Source: Carettochelys insculpta (Eukaryota > Chordata > Testudines > Carettochelyidae). From it: 64,000 nucleotides of DNA. The translations under genes and the position numbers were made by a program. Positions 23,585 to 31,385 of this stretch are shown one piece after another. Every line of letters begins with the position of its first letter. Position 1 is the first letter of the stretch. Location of the stretch: positions 67,224,001 to 67,288,000 of the forward strand of contig NC_134137.1 of NCBI RefSeq assembly GCF_033958435.1. Reading direction: 5' to 3'. Below the pieces are notes generated by a model. The model had not been told where the DNA came from. It saw nothing but the letters and a program-made list of their open reading frames with translations, and did no database searches.

Positions 23585-25599
23585 AGGTACTGGAACTCAA
23601 GTCCTGTTGGCAGCATCAGACACAGGATCCCAAGGCGGGGGGAGGGGTGGAAAAAAATGTGCCGGAATTCCTTTCTGGTAAGTTCCACCAGAAAAAAGCT
23701 CTGACTGGTGTCTGTATTGTTACTGGTTTTTAATGTGTACAGTCTGTCTTTGAGCCAAAAACAAATTCTTCCACTTAGAAGTATGACTGGGGGGCATGGG
23801 GGGGGAGAGAAGAAGAGAACACAACCCAGATTTCTACTTCTTCACTGACTTCAAATGGGGGCAAGGAAGCACAACTTTTATCAAGACAGACTAGCACGTC
23901 ACATGAGCATTATAACTACTAAAAATCTTATCTCCAGTTTTGGGACAGTAAACCTCACATAAACAGATTTTACAGCATCTTTAGTCCACCTACTCTGAAA
24001 CCGTAATCTTTTGCAAACTTGAAAGAGCTCAATCTTTTGTTTCACCCCTGAGAAAGAGCAAACATCAGCCCCCCACTTCCTTTGAGAAAGTTTACAGTAT
24101 CAGGCAAAAAAATATAAGTGAATCCAACCAACCAGTGTAATTTCCAAGAAAAAAGTTTCTTTCTAAAAACCTAAAACCACTAGAAAGCACAACACTGCAG
24201 CCCAACCCCTCCCATCTTATCACCCTGCAACTCAGATCTAACAGGCAGAGCATACACAATCTCAAATGTTAATTTGTCATACTTTTGTGGTCTGGTAGAG
24301 CCCTCTTGTTCTTCTCCCCTGGGACTGTAAGTTACAAAAGGCACATCTGCCCTGTGCCAGATATTACACACTAAGTTCCAAAGTAAAGAGCAAAAGCATC
24401 AAATTTACCAGGAAAGTAGTCCCTAAAGAGATTCCTGGTACAATTCTCATGGCAGTACACAAGCAGATGGTCTCCAAAAGGAGCCCAATGACAGCTTCAA
24501 TAAAATGCAGACTTCAGCCCTGGAGCTGTTTGTCTTGTGCAACTGGAAAAATACAAACTGCTAGGGTCAAACTTACAGCATAGGAACTTCTTACATCCCG
24601 TAGACACCCCTGGTGCGCCATTGGGAATTACATGCCAAACACTGCTGTTGTAATTGTGCTGGTTCCCAGCTATAAGACACACCAGGTGGACGAAGTAGTA
24701 TATTTTAGATAGCGACTGGGCGAATAAAGATATTACCTCACCCACCTTCTCTTTCTAACACCCAATAAATGCACACGGAGGTGCCACCCATTTATTCAAA
24801 CTATTCCCTTATTTTTCTGAAGCCCCGCTTACCTGTACGCTTTTGAATGGGCTGGACAGCGAGTCCTCATCCTATCAGGCTGCCTATTTCTGAATGTCCC
24901 CCACCGCTGGGCAACCTAAGCGCCGGGGTGCAGCCCAATGGTTCCCCCAAGGGCAGCCGTCTCCCTTTACTTAGTGGGTCGATGGTAAGGCGCAGAAGTG
25001 GGTAAACGAACGTGCTCTGAAGTAGGCTCTGTATCCCTCAAGGGAGAAGGGATTTAACTCAGCTCGCCCCAGCCCCAGACTCTCACCCTGACCGGAGCCC
25101 ACCTGCCTCCACCCCAGCGCTCAGAGCACGGCCGCGTGGAGAGTGAGGAAGAGGTATAAAGCCGCTGCCACTGGCTCAGCCCCCCACCCTGCAGCGCGCG
25201 GCTCCCCCGGGCTGCCTGGCGCGAGCCCTCCCCCCGGGTTCCTCCGCAAGGCGGGCAGCCCCGCGCACCGGACCTGAGCCACAGCTACAGCTACAGCCAC
25301 AGCCACAGACACATCCCAGACCTCCTCCCGCGGCCAGGGGGCGCCGCTACCTGGGCTCTGAAGCAGAAGAACAAAGCCACGCTGCAGACCACCTGCCCGA
25401 GCCCGAGCAGCAGCAGCGGCAGCAGCAGGGCCCGCACGGACGCTGGAGGCGGCGCGGGCGGCGCGGCCAGCGGCGGCGGCGGCGGCGGCGGCAGCTGCTG
25501 CTGCTGCTGCTGCTGCTGCGAGCCCTCGTGGGGGGCGCTGGCGCCCAGCTCCTCCGAGCCGCGCAGGTGCTTGGTGTAGTCTCGGCTGGCGCGCCGCAT
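1222..25599 (-). CDS. TNFSF11: TNFSF11 / RANKL, TNF superfamily member 11, five coding exons
   Basis: The gene encodes RANKL, a type II membrane trimeric cytokine that binds RANK (TNFRSF11A) and the decoy OPG and drives osteoclast formation. CDS = 25351-25599, 17552-17716, 9300-9345, 9121-9219, 1222-1643 (minus strand); lengths 249+165+46+99+422 nt give 326 residues plus TGA. Junctions are GT/AG and phases agree (0,0,1,1). Layout: cytoplasmic tail 1 to about 55 with polyQ and polyP, membrane anchor about 57-80 ending FRAQ, stalk about 84-170, TNF homology domain from QPFAHL (172-177) to the C-terminal FKVSDID. The N-terminus ([10 protein letters not shown]), [36 protein letters not shown] and SEFHFYS match the remembered mammalian protein closely (human 317 residues). 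N-X-S/T sequons: N192-L-T and N207-M-T. All five exons are open, so the gene appears intact. Confidence 0.96.
2029..2413. mobile_element. Harbinger-type MITE with long terminal inverted repeats
   Basis: It starts GGCTGTGTCTACACTAG and ends with the inverse (ctagtgtagacacagcc). The arms stay inverted for roughly 100 bp, including GCTCCC, the TTCGAAG-like motif and CACTTCATTA. Flanking trinucleotides are ACA (left) and ATA (right), compatible with a 3-bp target duplication. No coding capacity. Similar ends recur on at least eight other elements here, defining a family. Confidence 0.85.
4450..4686 (+). mobile_element. tRNA-derived SINE with CR1-like tail (cryptodiran 'cry SINE' type)
   Basis: The 5' part resembles a tRNA: GGGATAGCCCAGCAG is an A-box region and GTGAGCTCCATCCTTGAG a B-box-like region, followed by GGGGGCCATTTAGGGATC. 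After a run of about 31 T (4543-4573), the 3' part reads GACTTGATGACCTC then CCCTTCCAGTTCTATGAGATG-like sequence, which is the CR1 3' end also seen at 46160-46222. This two-part design matches what is known of turtle cry SINEs mobilised by CR1. Family name is from memory. Confidence 0.8.
4953..5290. mobile_element. Harbinger-type MITE, 3-bp target duplication AAA
   Basis: Ends are GGCTCTGTCTATACTGAG and the inverse ctcagtgtagacacagcc. Subterminal arms repeat (GATGCAAATAAGCAGTCT against the inverse near 5228-5250). The flanks are AAA on both sides, a perfect 3-bp duplication typical of PIF/Harbinger. A G-run lies in the loop at 5150-5164. No ORF of its own. Confidence 0.85.
7395..8051. mobile_element. 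Harbinger-type deletion derivative, 657 bp, target duplication CTA
   Basis: Ends are AGCTGTGTCTACACGTG and the inverse CACGTGTAGACGTAGCC, flanked on both sides by CTA. The outer parts are dense in TTCGA / ATCGAA motifs. The core GTGTAGAC also recurs inside the element near 7531, 7876 and 7961. The GC-rich middle (GGGGCCCTTTAAGG near 7783) resembles the sequence upstream of the transposase at 35726, suggesting descent from an autonomous Harbinger by internal deletion. No intact gene. Confidence 0.85.
9121..9219 (-). CDS. TNFSF11: TNFSF11 coding exon 4: stalk to start of TNF domain
   Basis: It encodes residues 154-187 (with shared codons at both ends), beginning [10 protein letters not shown] and reaching [21 protein letters not shown] marks the first strand of the TNF domain. 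The donor is GTAAGT. The acceptor is a tandem TAGCAG, so use of the second AG would drop one residue (A154) without changing frame. Human RANKL has a sequon (NAT) at the place where this protein reads DDKN. Confidence 0.95.
9300..9345 (-). CDS. TNFSF11: TNFSF11 coding exon 3: 46-nt stalk micro-exon
   Basis: The acceptor TTTTCATTTTAG and donor GTAACA bound 46 nt reading [15 protein letters not shown] plus one base. This aligns with the human stalk segment ELQHIVGSQHIRAEK. The segment precedes the TNF domain and forms part of the stalk that sheddases cut in mammals. Intron 3 (9220-9299) is only 80 nt. Confidence 0.92.
10804..11023 (-). repeat. Snap-back short retroposon, target duplication CAACTATTCT
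   Basis: Two arms of about 85 nt are inverse copies of each other, meeting at about 10902 (CATCAGATGC | GTCTGATGAAG). After the right arm comes a unique end, gatacagactaacaaggctacc, the inverse of the family's 5' end. A perfect 10-bp direct repeat flanks the unit at 10794-10803 and 11024-11033, indicating insertion as one piece. No ORF. Confidence 0.8.
12101..12133. repeat. Alternating purine-pyrimidine microsatellite
   Basis: A run of mixed GTGC, ACGC and CACA steps, about 30 bp, in intron 2. It is a simple repeat with no sign of function. Confidence 0.7.
13036..13262 (-). mobile_element. CR1 LINE, 3' end fragment
   Basis: On the + strand it begins TAGAATCACAGGACTGGAAG and continues through GGTCATCAAGTTCAGTCCCC, ACATCTAGACCATCCCTGGC and TAATTTATTCCAGTGGTTAA, which is the CR1 3' end read backwards. 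The same text occurs at 52945-53110. It is strongly 5' truncated, as is common for CR1. Confidence 0.9.
13806..13920 (-). repeat. Rearranged copy of the short retroposon family
   Basis: It contains ACTAACACGGTTACCC, then CCATGAAAGCTCATTACCTA, GTTAGTCTTCAAGGTGCTAC and a T-run. The blocks match the family of 10804-11023, but their order is permuted, with the 5' block placed first, as after an inversion. No target duplication was clear. Confidence 0.55.
14570..15060 (-). pseudogene. RTE-type LINE, C-terminal end of ORF2 (relic)
   Basis: An open stretch of about 150 codons on the minus strand reads [20 protein letters not shown], then [46 protein letters not shown] and ends RLVDDLCSP. This string of motifs is the C-terminal tail of RTE-clade (BovB/RTE-X like) non-LTR retrotransposon proteins. 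The reverse transcriptase and endonuclease are absent, so the copy is 5' truncated. Identification rests on remembered motifs. Confidence 0.7.
16552..16587. repeat. (GT)n microsatellite
   Basis: Eighteen uninterrupted GT units in intron 2 of TNFSF11. Length is likely polymorphic. Confidence 0.95.
16948..17039 (+). repeat. Snap-back short retroposon, short form
   Basis: It begins CAGAGGGGTAGCCGTGTTAA and CTGCAAAAACAATGAG, then turns into the inverse text ending CACAGAACTTCATTGTTTTT. Flanks are AATCAGAAAGACT (16935-16947) and AATCAAAAAGACT (17040-17052), a 13-bp duplication with one mismatch. The 5' arm is only about 20 nt while the 3' arm is about 45 nt. Confidence 0.75.
17251..17346 (+). repeat. 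Linear copy of the short retroposon, target duplication AACCTCTACCAA
   Basis: It reads AAGCAACGAGGGGTCCTGTG, then CATAAGCTTTCGTGGGCAAA and GACCCACTTCATTAGATGCA, without an inverted arm. A perfect 12-bp direct repeat flanks it (17239-17250 and 17347-17358). It shows the basic single-arm unit of the family, 5' truncated. Confidence 0.8.
17552..17716 (-). CDS. TNFSF11: TNFSF11 coding exon 2: stalk
   Basis: It encodes residues 84-138, [20 protein letters not shown] at the start and AAMQQ at the end, 55 whole codons (phase 0 at both ends). Acceptor TATGTTTCAG, donor GTGAGT. It corresponds to the mammalian segment that starts MDPNRISED and forms the extracellular stalk. The conserved cysteines (HC and SC) are kept. 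Intron 1 is phase 0, so an alternative first exon could splice here in frame. Confidence 0.95.
20124..20512. mobile_element. Tigger/pogo-like non-autonomous DNA transposon, TA duplication
   Basis: The left end is CAGGTTGAACCTCTAAAAAC and the right end is the inverse of CAGGTTGGACCTCC, each next to TA (20122-20123 and 20513-20514). Length 389 bp. The interior is GC-rich with an ORF shadow but no transposase motif. TA target and CAGGTTGRACC ends fit mariner-superfamily Tigger elements. Confidence 0.8.
20588..20676. repeat. Poly-A tract and (CA)n microsatellite
   Basis: About 27 A residues at 20588-20614 and about 14 CA units at 20649-20676, separated by 34 bp. Simple repeats only. Confidence 0.9.
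20697..20830 (+). repeat. Short retroposon, diverged linear copy
   Basis: It starts CAGAGAGGTAGCCATGTTAC, continues GCAGTCCTGTAGCACTTTAA, AGACTAACAAAATAACTTAT and ends GAGCTTTCGTGGGACAGACCCACTTCAG-like. It has the same block order as the family's 5' half, so it is a linear copy of a subfamily. No clear target duplication. Confidence 0.65.
22220..22596. mobile_element. Harbinger-type MITE with about 75-bp inverted ends
   Basis: The left end GGCTGTGTCTACACTAG runs on through CCCCTTCTTTGAAG, GGGGGCATAGTAATCAGCCT and GAGCAGAG; the right end is the inverse. Flanks are GTG and TTG, compatible with a 3-bp duplication with one change. The middle arms repeat the CTTCAAAG-type motif. Confidence 0.85.
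22781..22986 (+). repeat. Snap-back short retroposon, target duplication TAAGTGTACTATG
   Basis: It begins TATCAGAGGGGTAGCCATGT and then carries two opposed arms of about 90 nt meeting at about 22895-22905 (GATGATTGCATCTGATG). It ends GACTTCCTGTTGTTTTT. A perfect 13-bp repeat flanks it (22768-22780, 22987-22999). Confidence 0.85.
23125..23225 (-). repeat. Short retroposon, partial inverse copy
   Basis: It reads GTTATTTTGTTAGTCTTTAA, AGTGCTATGTGACTGCTTG and ends CAGACTAACAAGGCTACCTC on the + strand, the inverse of the 20697-20830 subfamily. 5' part relative to the family is complete; the 3' part is missing. Confidence 0.6.
23524..23703. mobile_element. Possible small DNA transposon around a poly-A tract
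   Basis: The ends look inverted (CAGTGCTTTTTTCCG at the left; the inverse of CAGAGCTTTTTTCTG at the right), and the inside holds about 30 A residues (23551-23580). No target duplication was found, so this is tentative. Confidence 0.35.
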
Positions 25600-26270
25600 G
25601 GCGCCTCGACACTCTCCGAGCGGCGCAGGCAGGCTCCCAAAGTCGGCAGCGCCCGGCGCCCGGGGGCCGCAGCTCTTATCCCCTGGGGGCGGGCCCGCCA
25701 GACTGCCCCGCCCCGCCCCTCCAGCCCGCCCGACGGAAAAGGTCCGCGCTGGCGCTCGCCGCCGCCCGCAGGTAGCGAAGCGGGGCTGGGCCCTTCTCCG
25801 CTGCCTGAAGCGGGAGCAGGGTCAGTCCAGCACGGCCACTCTGGGTCCCCAGTAGGAAATGGCCCGGAGCAGCAGTGCCCCCAACGCCCGGAGCCGGCTG
25901 GGGACCCGCCGGTCTCTGCTCCCCGCGCCACAGAGGAGGGGCGCCGCAAGAAGGGCGGCCCCCTTCCCGCCCACCCCTCAAGCGCGGTAGCCCCTGTGGA
26001 GCCGGGCCTTGGAAAGAGCTGCCCTGCCCCCCTCCCACCGCCCTCGTGCCGAAATGACATCAGCGTGCGACCCTCTGACCGCAGCGCTCCCGAGCCCCAC
26101 CCCACTTGTGGCTGCTGGGGCCGGCTCCTTTCTCAGTCCCTATTTCGCCTTCCAAATGTCATGCCCAGGCGAGTTCCTCCCTGGAATGACGGACGTCCGA
26201 GGTTGTGCTGCTCACACCAGGGTCCCGAGAGAAAGGCTCGAATGGATGGGCTAATTCCGTTCCCAGAACT
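25100..26270 (-). promoter_or_regulatory. TNFSF11: CpG-rich block over TNFSF11 exon 1 and promoter side
   Basis: CpG dinucleotides and GC content rise sharply here compared with both sides, covering exon 1, the 5'UTR and several hundred bases upstream. GC-box-like GGGGCGGGGC reads on the minus strand at about 25707-25716, and GGGGATAAGAG near 25675 could be a weak TATA-like or GATA site. The start site is not visible from sequence. Long ORFs on both strands here result from scarce stop codons. Confidence 0.65.
25351..25599 (-). CDS. TNFSF11: TNFSF11 coding exon 1: cytoplasmic tail and membrane anchor
   Basis: It encodes residues 1-83. The start ATG (25597-25599) is chosen because [19 protein letters not shown] matches the known mammalian start; it has G at -3. 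Residues 28-35 are eight Q (CAG x8) and 37-43 are seven P (CCG x7), followed by [11 protein letters not shown]. The anchor is about residues 57-80 ([20 protein letters not shown] then FFCF). The donor is GTAGCG directly after FRAQ. The mammalian tail is also proline-rich at this place but, as I recall it, has no polyQ. Confidence 0.95.
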
Positions 26271-26319
26271 GCAACCAGATAGGTAAAGAGCCTTCAACTG
26301 CTATACCAACCAGGTACGA

Positions 26320-27313
26320 ACCAGAGGAGGAGTCGTGCTGGGCTGCATCTGCAAAAACAAGCAGGGGTTTTGTGGCGCTTGAAAGGGTAACCCAGGGGTC
26401 TGCAAGCGAAATGGCGAGAAGAGACGTTTTTTCAAGTTCAGTTACAGAATCAATCCTTGGAGAGCCGCAGTGCAAGTGAATAGGAGACATCCCTAATAAA
26501 GAACGTCAAACCGTGCTTTTTATCACCCGTTTCCAATAACAGCGCACGCACACACACAATGATTTGTACCAGTTAGACAGTTACGTTACCCCCCATCTCC
26601 AGGCCTTACCCACCTCAGTCCCCAGATCTGCCCCCTATACCCAGGCTTTATCCCCCCATCTCCACCTACCTCCCAACCCACAGGCTTAACCCCTCTGAGC
26701 CCCAAACCTCCCTCCCTCCACCCCAGGCTTAACCCCTCTACACCTCAACCTCCCTCCCCTCCACCCCCAGGATTAACCCCTCTGAGCCCCAGCCTCCCTT
26801 CCCCCTGCCCCCAGGTTTAACCCCTCTGAGCCCCAACCTCCCTCCCCCCTGCCCACAGCTTAGCTAGCCTCAGCGCGTGGGCAGCCACCACACTGTTCCC
26901 TGTCCCCTTCCCGGTGGGCTGCGCACCTCACAGGACAAGCTCAGCTGCCCCTTCCCCCTGCTCTCATGCCAGTTGTCTTCCGCCCACATGGGGCAGCCCC
27001 TGCTGGGTGGCTTTTACGCCGGGTTCCCTGTCGCCCTGACTGCTCTATGGTGCCGGAGCTGCTGCCACTTACACAGAATGTACTTTTAAATCAGTAAATT
27101 CTGTTTTAAATGGTGGGCCCCTCCAGAGCCACAAGAGGGGTCAGCAGCAGCACCTCTCAGAGCTGCAAGGGGCTTCTGAAAGAGTCACATGAGTCTCCAG
27201 AGCTGCAGGTTGCTGACCCCTGGACTAACAGATTTATTTGGGCATAAATTTTGTCAGATTCATCTACCAAGTGGTTTTTAACCTCACAAGCTTATGCCCA
27301 AATAAATCTGTTA
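26320..27313 (+). repeat. Short retroposon split by a hAT element
   Basis: The left part (26325-26392) reads GCTGCATCTGCAAAAACAAG and GGGGTTTTGTGGCGCTTGAA. The right part (27223-27313) resumes GACTAACAGATTTATTTGGG and then folds back to its inverse, ATGCCCAAATAAATCTGTTA. The hAT element at 26393-27222 separates them exactly where the linear family member continues AGACTAACAG. Confidence 0.65.
26393..27222. mobile_element. hAT-type non-autonomous element, 830 bp
   Basis: Ends are CAGGGGTCTGCAAGC and the inverse GGTTGCTGACCCCTG. The 8-bp flanks GGGTAACC and GACTAACA agree at 5 positions, consistent with a decayed hAT duplication. The middle (about 26590-26865) is a GC-rich tandem repeat of about 60 bp with the core TTAACCCCTCTGAGCCCCA, about five copies. 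It shares ends and interior with 28772-29456. Confidence 0.8.
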
Positions 27314-27580
27314 GGCTAAGTCTGCACAACAGCCTAAATTCAAAATAAGCTATTTCACCATGTGGTGCTGTCTAAATGGTGCTACATTTCAAAATATAGT
27401 AAAGCACTATTTCGAGGCATCCCTTACTCTTCCTGCTATGAGGTGTACAGGGATGTTGAAATAGCATGTCCTCTATTTCAAAAAAATATTTCAGAATGAC
27501 AGGTGTGTTACATAGATGCAGGGCAGCTATTTCACAATACTGCAGCATCCCAATATAGCTCCTGCCATGTAGACGTAGCC
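27314..27580. mobile_element. Harbinger-type MITE
   Basis: Ends are GGCTAAGTCTGCACAAC and the inverse of GGCTACGTCTACATGGC. The interior repeats TATTTCAAAATA-like motifs. Flanks are TTA and TGA. The element at 63532-63833 is the same subfamily in the opposite sense. Confidence 0.7.
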
Positions 27581-28685
27581 TGAGTCTTAGCTTTTCCCCA
27601 CACTCAAAATAGAGATAGGATTTCAAGCTCGATATTCTGGTTCCGGTACCCCTCCATAACAGAACTTTCAGAATACCTGCAGCTTCGGAATTTCGGTGCC
27701 ATTTGGATGGCGCCAAGTTCAGAATAAGGAATTTTAAAATAATTTACGCAATTTCTGTAGTGCAAGTTATGTAAATTATTTTGAAAACAACTCACTGTGT
27801 AGACACAGGACTTCTCATTATTTAAACAAAATAAGAATGACCAAATAAAAACAGCCATTTCCTGAACATTGTAAAAGTTGCTATAGATGTATTGGGTTGT
27901 TACACATTCTGGATGGAGAAGATCATTGATAACGCCAAGCCCCATGAAAGTTTTGAGCAGAGGAAGAGCAGGTCTCTCAGCGTTTCAGTGCCATAAAAGT
28001 AAGTTTGGGAATTCTCCAGAGCAGTGATGTCCAATAGTAATTCAAGGACCGCAACACCCGTGGTTGTTATCCTTCCGTATTCACCATGCCATCCCCCTGC
28101 TCTAAATGAATGCCCTTCCCCTCCTCCAGAGCCAGACGCACACACCCTCCTGTGCAAACTGAATGCCAGCAGCTCACCAGAGACAGTTCCGCAGGAGCAG
28201 TTTCAGAGCCGGGGCCCAATCCACGGCTGCAGGACCCACAGACATGGGAGCTGTGCCGGTGCCCACCGAGGTGGCAGGAGCCGTCGCTGCCGCCAAGCAC
28301 TTGTCCCACCAAGTAGGGGGGCGCATGCGTGTGGTGGGTGGAGGGCACTCGGCATGTGCAGCTCTGAGGAGCCGCCTGCAGACCCAAAGCCCAGAATTGC
28401 CACACTGCAGTGTCCTGTTTGACATATGTGGTGAGTGGTGAACAGATTGGATCCCACAGCTCCAGAGACAGAGAGGTGACTGGCAGCATCTGTGATAAAC
28501 AGAATAAGAATGACAGGGAACTGTTCTGTGGCACAGCAGCTTTGAGGAAGAGAAGCAACACAAGAAAGTTTCACCTTTGACTGTTGCTGTAGAACTTAGT
28601 GTTCTGCACTTGGAAAAGGCTGTGTCAGCCTGATTTAGGAATTTCCTTGCTTTTGTGGCTCAAAATAACAGTGTTAATATTATAT
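27581..28685. other. Intergenic, nothing recognised
   Basis: A GC-rich patch at 28100-28440 gives overlapping ORFs on both strands but none shows a protein motif. The left margin (27585-27820) ends with TGTAGACACAGG, a possible decayed MITE end. Confidence 0.5.
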
Positions 28686-28771
28686 ACTTATTGAAGTGTA
28701 GGGGTGGAAGGGATGTCAGCAAATCATTAAGTCCAGTCCCTATATTAAGGCAGGACCAACTAAACATAGAC

Positions 28772-29456
28772 CAGGGGTCTGCAACCAAAATAGTGAGAAG
28801 AGCCATTTTTTTCAAATTCAGTTACAAAATCAATCGTTCAAGAACCACAACGCACATGAATACAAGACAGTGCTTGATAAATAATGTCAAACCATACTTT
28901 CTGTCACCCCTACTTTAAGAACAATGCGCATACAAGGATTTGCATCAATTAGAAAGTTGTTACCCCCATCTCTAGGCTTTACTCACCTCAATCCCCAAAC
29001 CTGCCTCCCCATCCCCAGGTCGAACCCCTTCAGCCCCAAACCGCTATCCCAGCCCCAAGTTTAACCCCAACTCCCACCCCCATCCCCAGGATTTACCTGC
29101 CCGCCTCAGCCGACAAGCTCTGCGCACTGCTGCCTCCTTCTCTGCATGGCTCTGGAAGGGGCAGGCTCAGCCACGCCTCCCTCCAGATCTCCTGTAAGCT
29201 GACTTCCCCACATGGAGTGCACGGGTGGCTCCCTGCCCTGCAGGCTTTCTCCCTTCTGCAGCTGACTGCTCAGTGACTCCAGAAGCTGCGGCTGCCTAAA
29301 CAAAAAAAACCTAAATTCTGTTTTAACAGCAGGTGCAGTTTAAGTGGCAGGAGCCTCCACAGCTGCAAGTGGAGTCAGTGGCGGCTGCACTCAGAGCCAC
29401 AAGTGGCTCCTTAAAGAGCTGCATGCAAATCCGGAGCCACAGGTTGCTGACCCCTG
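28772..29456. mobile_element. hAT-type non-autonomous element, 685 bp, inside CR1
   Basis: Ends are CAGGGGTCTGCAACC and the inverse GGTTGCTGACCCCTG. Internal landmarks (ATAGTGAGAAGAGCCATTTT, TTCAAATTCAGTTACAAAAT, and GAGCCACAAGTGGCTCCTTA) are shared with 26393-27222. Flanks ACATAGAC and ACTAGAAC are a probable decayed 8-bp duplication of a CR1 TCTAGACC-like site. Confidence 0.8.
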
Positions 29457-29631
29457 ACTAGAACTTCCTTGGAAGATGTTAGTCCAACCTGGTCTTAAAA
29501 ACCTTCCACTGATGGGGATTCTATAACCTTCCTTGGACTCTTATTGCTGTACTTGCTTACCTTTGTAGTTAGAAAGACTTTTCTAATATCTAACCAAACT
29601 GTCCCTTGCTGAAGAAAGCACTGTCCTGTCC

Positions 29632-30385
29632 ATAGGATTGTTTGGGGCACCTGCTCTGGGCCCCACTCTTTGGAAAGCCCATGGTGGCCACCTCAACCAT
29701 CCTATGGAAAGAACGGTCCCCTGTATTGATGAGAACCCCTGAGGCCCAGGGTGGTTTGGGGGATTACCTAGGCAAGGGCCATCATGGGAGAGCAGCAGAG
29801 CTCAGGTCCCCCCTGCACTTACTGTGGTGGCAGGTGCCTGGGAAACAGAGTAACACATGCAGCAGCCTGTGCTGCTCCAGTGCCATGTCCCAGCTGGGAC
29901 GCTCTGCTTCATTGCAGAAGCAGGAAGCAGAGCACCCTGGCCCCAGCCTGCTACCCCAACCAATATGGGGCTTGAGGGAACGGTGAGCAGCAAGAGGGGC
30001 CAGTGCACTCCTTTTCCTGCTGCCGCAGTGAAGCAGAGCCACCCAGCTGGGAGATGGCAGCCGAGTGGAGCAGGCTGCTGGTTCACTCCACTCCTGCAGC
30101 TCCTGCTGCAGTGGTGAGTGCAGGGTTGGAGAGATGAGACAACCACTGCTGCTGCCCACACTAGGCCCCTTGGTAATTTCCTGTGTTGCGTAGCTCTGGG
30201 GAGGGGGCTTCGGGGAGGTGTATAAGGTGGTCGGAGGGGAGGATCAGGGGTGGGAAGAGGTGGAGTGAGGTTGGAGTGGGGGGAGGGCATGGGGGAAGGG
30301 TTGGAGTGGTGGGGGGGCAGGGATGAAGAGAGGCGGGGTAGGGGCAGGGACTGGGGTAGGGGGTGTTGCCCCAGGCCAACATAGG
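29632..30385. mobile_element. GC-rich foldback element inside CR1
   Basis: A long imperfect inverted repeat is centred at about 29970. TGTCCCAGCTGGGACGCTCT (29886 on) pairs with the inverse near 30035-30055, and GGATTACCTAGGCAAGGGCC (29762 on) pairs with the inverse of the text near 30160-30180, giving arms of roughly 200 bp. Outer ends are TAGGATTGTTTGGGGCACC and, inverted, TATGTTGGCCTGGGGCAAC. The superfamily is not identified. It interrupts the CR1 at 28686-32050. Confidence 0.6.
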
Positions 30386-31385
30386 AAGAGGCTTGGCCGC
30401 AGATCAAGACCATTACTTTGTGCTGTTCCTTCATGGAGAATGTTTAATCATCGCCCTCTTTGTCACAGCCTTTTACATATGTAAAGAGTTATCAGGTTTC
30501 ACCTTGCCCCATCTTCTTTGTGTAAGACTAAACATGCCCCTTCTTTCTAACCTTTTTCTTGTAGGTCAGGTTTTCTAAACCTTTCATCATTTTTTGTTGC
30601 TCTCCTCTGGACTTTATTCAATTTAGCCACATCCTGAGGCCTTACTGATGCCTACTGGAATGAGACAATTACTTCCTGTGTCTCACATACAACGCTCTAT
30701 AAATACACTCTGGCTGCATCACATTATTGCCTCACATACAGTTTGTGATCCACTCAGAGCCGTCCTTATGACTTCAGATGACCCACGCAGCTCAAGCACC
30801 TGCACCCTCTCTCCTGAGGGAGCCATATTGGTATATTACTATTACTCCTATCTTACCTTTACATCAAGATAGTTTACAATTTTGCCTTTTACATCCTCTT
30901 CTTGAGAAACTGCCAGCTTTCCTGAACCCTTTTATCCTTTGGAATTTCTTCCCTTGGGAACTTACCTGTCAGTTCTCTGAGTTAAAGTCTGCTTTTTTGA
31001 AGTCCATTATTTTTGTTCTGCTGCTCTCACTCCTTCATTTTGTTTAAAATAATAAAATCTATCACCTTTCATTATCATATTGCAGCCAGATTGTCTTCCA
31101 CATTCAGATTCGTAACCAGTTCCCCCCAGTTGATCTAAAATAACTGTCCCCCTATTATTTCTTTCATTTTCTGAAGCACAAATGTTGTCGCCCATTCGTT
31201 GCAAGAAGTTATTGGAAATTTTCTGTTTTGCTGTATTGCTTTTCCAATAGATGTCTGGTTAGTTAAAGTCTCCCATAGCTACCAGTCTTATGTTTTGAAG
31301 ATTTGTGTTATTTACTCCAGAAATACCTCATCCAATTCCCAAGTCCAATAAACTGATTTGGTGGTTTATAGTAGATCCTTTACCG

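Larger units (their letters stand above)
17717..25350 (-). other. TNFSF11: TNFSF11 intron 1
   Basis: About 7.6 kb. It contains a Tigger-like element (20124-20512), a Harbinger-type MITE (22220-22596), a snap-back retroposon (22781-22986), two partial short retroposons and poly-A and CA tracts. At 18330-18760 is text faintly like a decayed LINE C-terminus that I cannot place. 17720-18330, 18770-20110, 20830-22210 and 23710-25090 show nothing recognisable. Confidence 0.85.

Noticed and set aside
25121..25612. 163-codon minus-strand ORF across exon 1 in another frame
   Set aside because: Shadow of the TNFSF11 frame; poly-A and Arg rich, no homology.
25347..26286. Two overlapping 252-codon ORFs, one on each strand, in the GC-rich block by exon 1
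   Set aside because: They overlap each other and the known exon, have low-complexity R/P/A/G composition, no domain, and result from few stop codons in CpG-rich DNA.
28024..28574. Cluster of overlapping ORFs on both strands
   Set aside because: No motif, no splice support and a mixed composition; likely chance in moderately GC-rich DNA.
29642..30434. ORFs of 114 to 210 codons on both strands
   Set aside because: They fall in the arms of the GC-rich foldback element and mirror each other; no domain.
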